Program-made: the position numbers and the translations under genes
Origin: Himantopus leucocephalus
Taxonomy: Eukaryota > Chordata > Aves > Charadriiformes > Recurvirostridae
NCBI GenBank assembly: GCA_003993805.1
Contig: RSEF01000004.1
Coordinates: 74,320,016 to 74,384,015 of the forward strand
DNA: 64,000 bases
Reading direction: 5' to 3'
The notes under the pieces: generated by a model
Database searches by the model: none
The model's input: only the letters and a program-made list of their open reading frames with translations
What the model was told of the DNA's origin: nothing
In this document: positions 41,501 to 53,500 of the stretch, one piece after another
How the letters are laid out: the number at the start of each line of letters is the position of its first letter
Numbering within the stretch: the first letter of the stretch is position 1

Positions 41501-44500
41501 TGGTTTTGTATTATACATCCATTTATATTATATAAAGATCTTCACACGAAGATAACGTGCTTACTACTCCCCCCCTACTACCTATTATTAGTAAAACATG
41601 ACTTCAGTTGTGCCATTAAAAGCTAAAAAAAAAAAAAAGCCATGCAGTTCCACATGAAGTGATTTCACAGCGGTCTTCAAACGATCATCTGTAGCTTTAG
41701 GTGAGCCAATGAGCCAACTAGCAGGAGAAGCACCCAATGAAGATAAAATTGTAGGCAACTGTGCCCACAGTAACCAAAGTGAATAGACACGGAAAGCTGT
41801 GCATATATATATTTAGCCAACATTTGTATTCAGGCAAGCAAAGATGGGAATGAACCACTCTCAAGGGGAAACTGAAAGGTCTGGACAGCGGATGGAAAAG
41901 GACATGCACAGATCCCATCCTGTCAGTAGGCATTTATTCAGAAATGAGGGACAGAATACACGTGCTATTGCCTTTAAGCATGAGCAGCAAGGTTAGCATA
42001 ATATTGTGCTTCACCCCTTAAACAGAGTGTGGAGGGGTACACTAATTTGGTTTCTCTGTGGATAGTTTAAGGGTTGCATTTCTCAGGATTGGATTGGAGC
42101 ACTCCTAAATAACAGAACCTAAAGAAATGGCAAGTTTTGTTGTTTTTAAAACTAAAGGCCTACTAAGGAACATTTAAATATCAGTCATATTTTTCAGACT
42201 GGTGAGATAAGTTGGGAGATGCATAACTTGTAATAAAGTCACCCTTAAAAAGGGTTTATTCCAGTTTAAGAGCTTTTGAAACTCACACTAAGAAAAGCCT
42301 TTAGTGTTAAGTATTTGCCACCTGGTGCCTACTGGTCAAACTGGTTGTACCCTTCCCTCATGTCAGTGAATTTTTCATTCACATACAGTAGAAAACAGAA
42401 CACCTGAAATGATGGTAACTGGTTCTAGCAGAGTGCACTAGTACTTGCCCTCTGCGATTTGGGATGAGAAAATAAAAATACTTTCTACTGAGAGTCCTCT
42501 GATGTCCTAATGAAAGGCTAATATTTATTCCCTGCATGCACTCGGGTCTCCCAGGGTGCCCAGAGACAGCAAAACCAAAGGTTTTATGGCTATTAACAAT
42601 GCAATAAAAAAGGTACTCTGGAAAAGGCTTCAGCCTAGGCAAGGAATCAAACTATACACTACAACCCCACATACACCTTCTACTTTAGTTGTCACCTCCC
42701 GCTGCTGGGCCTTCATTGCCAAGGATAAGCAACCAGGTAGGTTCAAACATCAACTCTGCAGCAAGATGTTACTGCGCAAATGTATCTTCTCAAGACAGCA
42801 TCTGAAGGAATCACATCTCAAAGCACTGTGCTCTGCTCTGACCAACGCGTAGTAACCATTAAGGAAAACCACCTACTTTCCTGAATACATGGACAAGGCC
42901 AACTGAAAGGTCTACATTGACTTTTCTGCCTGAGAAGTTCATCCCTAGTAAAAGATCAAAGGGGCCAAAACTCTGAGCTTCTGCCAAAAGACACTTTCAC
43001 TGTAAGTCCCACCCACATCATTTCATCCTATTTCTTTTTTATATAAACTATAAATGGCTCCAGCCCACCGCTAACACCTGCATGAACTGAACTAGATTTA
43101 CTCCTTCCTTCAACCACACGCTGGGCCAGCAGGCACACAGCATGCAAGCAGACGGGGGAAGATGTAACTGTACCAAATTCATGTTCACGAATTTTCTGCC
43201 ATTAGCAAAGCTCCGGGGATTGTATCCAAACTCTGTCTGGAAGCAAGAGGCCTTTCTGCTGACCAGTGTACCAGACCTGCTGTTCTAACAAAGATCTGGG
43301 AAAAAACACTGTGCAGACAGTGTATTTTGGAAGGCTAGATCTTTGGGATGATGTGATTTTTAAGTTATGCTACTTTATTCTCGCAAATTACAGTTCTTGT
43401 CAGTGATAGCATGCAGCAATTCTTTTTTTTTAAACAGGTCTGAACAAGTGTTGGATAAAAAAGTCCTCAAGGACTCGGGTGTTCAGACTATTTAATTTGA
43501 AAGTGAGAAATAAGGTAAAAAACTTCTTTTTATGAGAATATGTTAAAAATCCTTATGCAAGGCATTTATTATGTGGCTGCATTACCATTTTACAGGCATA
43601 CTAACACTTTAGAAACCCCAACAAAACATAAAAAGTGACAGGCTGGCTGGCAAAAGAATCAGGCTCTAGTAAACAAACACTCAAAAATCTCAGTCCAGTA
43701 TTACATGCTTGTCAGGCTTAAAGTATAAGGCACAAGCCTAAACTCACACTGGACTGTCATGCTACTACCAGAATTCACCCCCGTCTCTTCAGGAGATAGA
43801 AATGGGGCTGATGAACAGCAACACACTAAGCGTTGCCTCTTCTGGACCCTGAGAGAGACCAGGGCTGATGGCAACATCTACTGTTCCCTGATCAGCAAAG
43901 GGAATTTCATCAGTCTAATAAAAGAGTTTCTAGTTTTGCTGCTGGAATAAAGAGCACCTAGTCTAAGACTGAATTCAAGTTACAGAGTTTTCAAAGGAGA
44001 CTTGACAAACATTTTGGAAGCATTTTAAATGTCAGTTCAATTTATTTTTCCTACTTGAGAGCCAGATTTTATTAGATTCTTCATAAGTACTTCATCTTCA
44101 GAAGGGAAAACACAATCTTACGTTTATAAGAACTTAAAGACAGTTTAGGAAAATAGTTGCTCTGTAAACTGTGTCACATCTGGAAAGGATGACAATGAGG
44201 CTTGAACTTTTATTGTTTTGCCTTTTAAAACAAAATCAGAATCAATGTGGAATAAACAATATGATTTATTCATCTTTGCTACTCTCCCATTATACAACCA
44301 AACCCATGACAATGCCTCTTTGAAGGCATCTCCATGTACCTTCTCTCATGTTTGCATTTAATACAGACATGCAAAAATGTGGGAAAACAATTAACAAATC
44401 AATCAGATAGGCAGGCTTTCTGAAATGGCAGGAAAGTCCCCATTGTTGTTATGCTCCTTTTATCTCATCTCTTCATTTAATTGAACAGATTTCTGCCACT

Positions 44501-47500
44501 TGAAAATGATCCCATTTACTCTGTGGTGAGAGGACACAGGCTTTACCCAGCATAAAGGTATTACAGATCTTGTAAAGAATATTCAGTCCATGATTCTAGT
44601 CTTTATCATTAGAGGAAAGGGTGAAAAATTATATATGAGTCCCTGTGTATACTCGTTATAAAAAAAAACCCTCCATGCTGTTTCTATTTTGTGATTTAAT
44701 CTGGGAGACAGAGAAGGTCATAAGCATTTCTGTGAACAGAAGAAGGATATTAAGGACATTATTACATGGGTAGTTCCCAACTATTTCTTTGCTTCTAAAT
44801 GCCTGCACTTTGTAAGAATAGCTAATACATTCACACAGCTTTCTAAATGACATTGCGGACTATTCTGAACTGCAGTTTACATGCATACACATACAATTAA
44901 GGTATGCTGCAGTGCAATAAGTGTCACAGTCCTACTCCTGTCAAAAATAAAGCATCGAGGTGGAGAGCTTAAAAAAAATGAAGTTCAGGACATTATTAAA
45001 TGAAATCCAACCTAGAAGGGATTCAAGAGAAAGTTTTTTAAAGATAATAAAGGAACAGCTGAAGATGTAATTATTCTGAAGATCACAATGGATTTTATTT
45101 TACTTTGGGATTTCTTTTTTCTTCCTGTATAGGTCATACTTCATTTTTTTTTCTCAACACCCAGCCCAGATTCAACCCAGCTCTCTTTACCTGTAGCTGA
45201 TTAGAGGCAATGGAAATTCAGAAGAAAAAAACAAAAGAAAAGAAAAGAAAAAGAAAAGAGGAAACAATACTTTAAGCAACCGCTGGACATTAGTGTTATG
45301 CTCAGTTTTTATGGGCTTTTATATAAAAATTAATTTTAGCTGCAATGTAAGCCATATTGCATTCCATTTTTCAGTGCTTTTCTGAAAAATTTATTTGCTG
45401 GAACACTGCAAAATAATAATGAGGCATCAACTGCATTTTAAATTAGTAGAAAGACGGGAAAGCATGCAGTGTAAGTTGTTTAAAATAGAATCTTGTGAAC
45501 ACAAGACAACTTACTCTGCGTCATCAGACACAGCAGTTCTGGGGCCGAATCTACAAGACCAAATATAAAGAGTGTTGATAAATACATTAAGAAGTAATTG
45601 CAACTGGAGCCATACAATTTGGGTACTTGAACATCCAACCTGTACTAGTAAAGCTGACCAAAAAAGAATCATACTGTTCAGGGATTATGTATTCAGCAGT
45701 CAAGACTTACCTAATCATCTGGAGGCCAAGCTATGTAAGAACACCACCCATCGCTCCCTGACCCCATACTAATGCCCCCATTATAAAAATCTGCTGAAGT
45801 ATACCTAAAATGGTTGTAGAAAATAGTTACTGAAAATAGACAATATATTAACATTTACATTAAGTGCCACACATGCGATGAATGGAAACCAAACTTAATA
45901 GTTACATTCCACAGCAGTGCTCGGAATCACCATTACTGAAGAATGGAAGAGACAAATATTAAAGGCAGAAAGTGAACCACAGGATTCCCCCCCTGCCTTT
46001 TTTTTGGCGGGGGGGGGGGGCACGTTGGGGGAGGGGTGTAGCTGAAAAAAGGTAGTGGTAATACACAAGTCAGTGTAATTCACTAAAGTGCCGGTCTTGT
46101 TTAGAGCCATGCAAACCACGTATTTGTATCTGGGATTTATCATAAAAGAGCAAGTACAAAAGTTGACACTGCAACATTTTCTAATCATGGAGAAGCAAGA
46201 TACACATCTCTGAAAGAGCAGAGTCCAGTTGAACCTCTGCTATTCGTAAACCTTTTTTTGCAATTCAACATATAGACTGTAATCAAATATTTCCTTTCAG
46301 TTAGCTTTCATTTCAATATTTCAAAAGAAAATGCATTACACAACTATTCTGTTTGTTTCTAAAAAGTGTGTTACTGACATACAATATTTTAGTCTGGACT
46401 GAAAACACACCAGGCAATGCACAATCTGAATTCTGAAGTGCGCACACAGGGGCGTACAAGTTGCGTGATTCACACCATAGAGAGCTCACGTTTGCAGATG
46501 CTCATCCTTGGATGACAATGTCTCCCTTTTGTTTTCCTCAGGAACCTCCTGAAGCTTAGACTTTTGACCAAGGTGGACTTCATTAAGGCTACCTTCATCC
46601 ACTTGGGCAGTACAAATAGTCTCATCTTGTCCTGCAGGAGGGAGATTGCATTTTTCCTGCCCTTGCTGCTGTTCTTGTGGCGGTTGTATTACAGGTTTTC
46701 CAGAGCTATTAATGCAGACTTGTGGACATTTTTCAGGCCTGAGTGAGCCAAAGGCAGTAGTGCAAAGAGACATATTAAGCAACATTTGAAAAATCAGATA
46801 TACATAATGAAAAGCTTAACTGTAAGTTAACAAAAAAAAACCTCCACAACCCCAAATAGCCGATAGGTGACAAGCTAAGTGAGGCAGGTGCACGAAACAA
46901 TTTTAATAGAGAGTCAAATGCTTGTAATTCCATCCCTCTAAGTCAGAAAGACAAACTGTCCTGGACACCGCCAAAGATTAAAGCATTAAGTACATATTTT
47001 AACTAAGCTATTCAACTTAAGGTCTTCTCAGCACCGAACCACTGTTCAGTTCTATGGTAGATGACAGTTTTGCCTGTCCTGGCTGAGCTGTACACTAGTT
47101 TTTCACCTGTGTATGCACAGGCACACGCATATCCTTCTCCTCATGTACTTTGAAGAGGTTGAGGAATAAGAACCTTTCCATTCCCGCTTGCATGTGGCTC
47201 AACCAGCCGACCATAACTCTGCTCAAAGGCTTCCCCACACAGCCTCACGCATCTGAACAAAGGTGCTTAGAAAGACCCCGAGCATTATCAGGAGGGATCT
47301 CGGCATCTCCAGATTTCCTGTTTGGAAGTCACAGGCACCAGCTAAGCCATAGAGAAGCATCTAACCTACCATTAGCCAGCACCTCTATTTCTAGCTGGAA
47401 ACATTTGTAATAATGAACTCATATTTAACCAGAAACCTCTGCAAACGTAGCACAATGTTGCTATGCATATCCATTTCCACACACTGTTAGAATTTTGCAT

Positions 47501-50500
47501 CTGGTAGAGCTTTGCTCTGAGTCTTTACAGGGCTCTACCAAAAGGGCCAGAAACCCTGCATTGCCACCTTCTGAGCAGAAAGTGTCAGCACAGAATTGAG
47601 GACAAGTACGGAAGAAACCACTGCTGAGCCAACAGCACCTCTTCCAGATCAAGAGACCTTGCCAAACAGCCCACAGGGCCAGATGCAAGGGAAAGACAGA
47701 AGCACAACTTTCTTACCTCGTAGTTTTCTTCTCAAGTTCTCTAGCTGTGCCCTGCTTATCCTGCTGCTTTGAAAATGGCATGGGAAGGAACTGCTTAACA
47801 CTGGGCCCGGGATGTTTTAGGAAAGCTCCAGTTCTTCTGGCCAACATGTCATCTCTTTGTGGGTCTGGAAATTTCACTTTGTTTTCTGTTCCACCGCTCT
47901 GCTGCTGAGGGATTTCAAGCTGTTCTTGGCTCTCTTCTCGTGTGACAGTACTGCTCAGAGAGACAAGTGACACTGTTCCATGATAATGCTGACTTGTGCG
48001 GCCCAAAGGCAAGCGGCTGCTCAGGCAACGTGGGGTACTGTTACTCAAAACACAGTTGCAGATGGACAACTATGCATCTTTAGCTACAGCACAGGGATTG
48101 GGAGCAAGAGGAAACTATCTTGAACACCACACTTACATAGGTGATACGTTAGAAGTTGGGGACTGCATAAAAAACGTATGGGAGGAATTATTCACTTGGA
48201 AGCTGGCATAGAAGTCTGGACAAAGCACCACGGATTGCAAAAGAAATCCCCCCAAAAGATGAAAGACTGTTTTCATGCTGAACAGCAATTAACAACTGAA
48301 GTACTTAAATATTATGAAAGAAAGCAGACTGTTTTATGTTCATAGGATACATTCTTGTAAGTAATTTCATAAAACAGAGCACATGCCATGATGAATGAGT
48401 AAAACACATCTTTAAAGGCCGTGTGAAGAATGGAACAACACTGCTGACTGATCCAAGCTAACACCACACACAAACCAGGCATGAAGCTCAGAGGGATCTG
48501 CTTCTGTTCTCTGACCTTTCTGCTTCCCACGGAGTCTTCAAATCCTTCTCACAAGCTACTGCCTCCCCTTGCTGCTGCTGCAGCAGATGAGGAGCTACTG
48601 ACAGAGGAGGACAATGTATGGGAAGAGGGCTAGTAGTATGCCTCTGAAAAGTTCCCATCCTTCTAACCAACATATCATCTCTCTCAACGTCTGGTAAATG
48701 CCCATCATGTTCTTCCTTGGTGCTTTCTTGCCATTTGTTCAAACCGCACGGGGTTTGTTTCTCAGAGATGATGCCAAAAGCTGGGACAGGTGATGACATT
48801 CTCCTGCCAGAGTCATCTGTACCTGACTTGGCTACCTCACTAGCGATGAGATTGAGAACACAAAACATTCACAGGTCAATTGAAAGGTAAGAAGAGGAGT
48901 CCTCCAGCTCAGTTTGCAAATGTTGTATAAACACACAAGCTTAACTGAATGAATTGCTTGCTAAAAGCATTCATTAAAAATTCTTGCTACAGCCACGGAC
49001 TAAGCAATTAAAGACAAACTGAAGAAATGTAAGCTCTCTTAATATGTTAACTTCCCAGAGCTGTACTTCTCCTCCAGACAAATGCCAGAAACACAGAGCA
49101 CCAAATACACCCTGCTTTCAGCATTACATGTTCGAAAAGAAAGTAAATCCATTAGGTTTGAAGAAAGCATTTTTTGAATATCAGTAAGGCCAGCAAGCTG
49201 AACGACAAATACCTAATGTGCTGAAAGCAGGCACAGCAAAGCCACTGGAATTCAAGCAGCAGAAAAAGCTTGAACGACAGCTCAGACTCTGAGATACCAG
49301 TGATTTCACCGCCCATCAGAAATTTTGAGGCAAGCTCTCAGAAGACTGTTGCACAGCGTTGTTTTGCATAACCCTAAACATGTTAAGATACTGTGAAGGC
49401 GTCAGATGACTTCTGAACAAGGCCGTGCGCGTAAACAGCTCTTAGGTCTATGCTGCAGTCCACCCCCATGCAGATCAGCATCTGGCAAGAACAGGTCTCA
49501 TTTCCAGCTCAGCAGCGTTTCCTAAGCCACACCAAATACCTGGATTCATTCTGTGGCTTAGATACTTCATCGCTGTGTTCAGCAAACCCAAGACTGCCAA
49601 CAGGGGTTGAAGGAGAGCTTTCAACACCAGAGTGACTCTCCACACCGTCTTTCTTGCTTTCCTCTTCTGTTCCACTCTTGGATGAAGTTCTGCCAACAAC
49701 GAGCTTGTCCCATTTCTGTTGATCAATCTCAGTTACTGGCCCAAAATGCACAAACTTCTGCTTGGGGCTACCAGGCTTTTTGTTTGCTCTGGCTTTGCGG
49801 ACAGCAAAATAATCGTGGGCTGATGCTTTCACCGTGATTTCAGCTGGTGGCAGTGTGTCACTGGGACATTTGAAATCTTCTTCACTAGTCAGAATGAGGA
49901 ATAAAAGAATCCCCCCAACATGAGACCCCAGAATAAATCAAATTAAATGCCCCTAAGGTTTTGAAGGGTTTTTATTTTAAAATCCAAGGACACAGGTACA
50001 AACAGCTGTGGCACACTGAGGTCCAAATGATGGAAAAAATCTGAAGATACTGCAGACCTGCTGGGGAAACTCTGGGAGCACATCCACGGAAGCTCTTCCT
50101 TAGGGGAAGAAATGTAGCATACGGCCAATTCCAGACTCAGTTCTTCACCCTAACAAAGCCATAGTTCCCTCATCTGCTCACGTAGACCTGGGCCACGCGT
50201 TACATGGCACTGTGCAAGCACCAGCACACTCACAGTGGGGCTCTAGTGGCATGAGAGCACTAGCAAGGGCAATTCACTTATCCTAAACCAAAGGGACTGA
50301 ATCTTGATTTTAATAAATTACCTCAAAGTAATGAAGAGACTCCTAATATCTTTGAGATGAGAGAATGATTGAGTTTTGATGGTTTGTATTAGAGCTAAAA
50401 TTACATACACTAACCACATTGTTAGAAGAATGCCTGAACAGATGGCCACCTTTAATTGGAAAATGACATGCACGTAAACAGGAAGGCTAGGAGTTGTTAC

Positions 50501-53500
50501 CCTTTCCTACTGGTGTCACAAATCACCTGCATATGTTATAGCCCATCGCCATAGGGAAATTGCTTAGAATAACTGCTTTATCCCAGCTCCCTTCAAGGAG
50601 GTTTAGTTTACAGTAAGAGCAGGTCTACACCATACAACGAGGCCCCTGCAAGCCCTGCTGCACTGACAAACTGTGCTGGTGTATTTACTCAGCACTGGCG
50701 TACAATGCCATGCAGATATATTAGCTCAGGTCTCAAAAGCGGTATAGCCACAGTCATGCAAAGAGACGCTGATCCTCACTTAACATCCCAAGGTATAACA
50801 CCTCAAGCCCTGAAGAGAGCTTGGTTAGCAGCACCACAGGGCTACTGAGTTACTGGTGCCACGTGGACCTTTGGGCCATTCAACCTAGAGCAGCGTCAAA
50901 GCAGCTTGATCCACGCGACAAGAGTCCTTTCTGATACGTCATGAAGTGCCCACTGGGGGATCGACTGTGAAACTACTCTAGTGCTTTAAATGATGGACAC
51001 ACTTTCATTTCATTATAGATAGCTTTCCTGTAAAGATTTTGGACTCCTCCTGAAAATTTAAATAGATAAGGGAGAGGTTGTCATCAGAGCATTCTTCAAG
51101 TTTAAAAATACAAGCACACACAGCAGATCGTGACATACTAAACATGCTTCCTAGGGCGGCAATCCTGCCCACAGGCAGAAACCATACCTGGGCTCCCCTG
51201 ACAGTTTCAATCTTTTCCAGGTCTCCAGATCTGCTTTTGTTATAGAGGCATTCACAAAACCCACACCTTCTTGTAGCTGAGGAAGGGTACTCTGAGATTT
51301 CCGCTTAGCCAAATCATCTCTCTCAGTATCAGGCCCTTTCACCTGCTGTTCCTCCTCTGACTCGGTCTTCTCAGTTTGCAGAAGTGGGCTCTCCTTGCTT
51401 GTCACTATTTGCCCTGCTGATGCCATGTGCACCCGTCGTCTTCTAATTTATTCCAGTTTGGCAAGAAAAGATATTTCGAGGGAGCAATGATAAATCAGTG
51501 TCAACAGAAGAAGTTCAGAGCACAAGAAGATAAAACTGAATTTATAAGATTAGGTTTACATTAATTTTAGGAAGTAAACACGGAATGAATCATTTGAAGT
51601 TGAAACCTCTCATCTGCGCTACCCCGCTCATGCACTATTGAGACCACTTCACCACATGACTTCTATTCCTAGCTCAAGCAAGAAAAAACTTTGTTATTAC
51701 TGTATTAAGCATTTCTGCAATAAGCTTTCTCTTAAATAGTTAAAAGTATCTCATTTTCATATTATTAGCAAAGTGAATTGAAGTTTTGCTTGCAATCGTG
51801 CTACAGAATTTCTTTGATCTTAGAATCATGTCAATAGCATTAGAATATTAAAATTTGGTTATGTGCTCTTCAGATGCCCTGCCAAACTAGTCATCAGAAA
51901 ATGTTAATATAATCAAATTACCCGCAGCTGAAAGGCACATTTTGCATTATTGAAAAGAGCTACTAGATATTAAGAGAAGTTTTCTGAATGTATCAGTTAT
52001 TACAGTAATGTGTATACAGTGTTTTTATCTAAGATCAGTTCTCTTTGCATAAATAAAACAAATATACATGTTTCCTGAAGAAGATCTGTGCCTAGCAGAC
52101 ACTTGTGTTTGGCAGGTTCTTAAAGGTCTGTATCACTGAACTGAAGAAAGAAGAGACTTTCTAGGCTGAAACCTTGTAACTCATGCTCCATTTCCATAAA
52201 CAATGCTGTATAAGAAACATTAGGACTATATGCAGAACAATTTGGTGTGGTATAGCAGGCACATATATTCAGCGCCTTAACTAAAGACTTATCTGAGTCT
52301 ATGTTTTATGCAGGGCATTAAAAGGGAATTAGATGAAACAAATGCATCCAAAAATACACACTGAAAATGCTCAGCAAAAGAGCCAAGATGCAAAAAATGT
52401 CTTCTAAGTTTATTCTCCACTGCTCATGCTCATGAGCTGCCTCATGAGCTTAGATAACAAAAGTGTCTAGCCTTTGTGTTATTTACATTTACAGCCAATT
52501 TAAGCTCCTGGTCCTGATACTCTAACAAAAAATTACAGTTGGTAATCTACATCTCTGGTTTTGTTGTTGTTCGCTTTAAGATAAAGCATTTGCATTTACT
52601 TTACTCTGTAAGTTTTTTGTAGCCGAGACAGCTTAAGACCTACACAGCCATGTGAAATTAAGCATTATAATAGAAAGAAAAAGACCATGAACGCACACCT
52701 TGCATGTTCCTGCTTTTCCATCTGTAATGGCTTTTTAACGTCTTCCAGTTTACCTTTATCTTTACTTGTATAGGGTCCAATTAAAAAGGAATTAAACGGA
52801 ACTATGTGTTTGGGTTGATTCATTCTGGCTCTCCGGGTGGCAAAGTCATCCTTTTCTAAATCAGGAACTCTGCTGGCTGCTTCATCTTCTGAACCAGAAT
52901 CCTTCCCTTGATAATGTGTCATGAAGGGGTTGTCCTTGCGAAGGATGATGTCTGGGGTGCTTCCATTGTCTTCACAGGTTGGCTTTTTACTGACACAGAG
53001 CAAAATTAAATAAAGCTCTTGATGCATCAGGGGTGGAGGGGGCAGTGGCAGCACTCATCTCCAGATCATAAAACAAGCACAACTAATCAAATATGCTCCA
53101 GTCTGCTGTTAGATTGGGCAAAGCCTTGTTATAAATAAAACTTACCGCATACAAGTAACAAATCCGCAAGTACTTCACACAGAAAATCAGCGTGTTGGAC
53201 CTTTACTTATTTTTGCTATAGCCAGAAGAACATACTACATGCAGTGAATGTAGTACTGTAAATGGCAGTATTAAACTTCTTGAACACTTCAAACAAAGAA
53301 AGAGATTTGATGCAAATACCTGATCCCTGGCCAACATTGCTGAATCCTGAAATATTTGGCACTTTGTCTTCTTAATGGCTCTATTTTTTTAATACCTGAG
53401 TAATCACTGAGGGTGTTTGCCCTAATATTCTTAACTGCTTTTCTTCTCACACACATCCACGCTTGATTCTTTCCCTAACTAACCTTCCCTTTCCCCCAGA

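Larger units (their letters stand above)
45551..46489 (-). other. Intron 9
   Basis: 0.9 kb; holds the hairpin at 45987-46020, G-runs to 46036 and one TGCATG. Confidence 0.85.
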
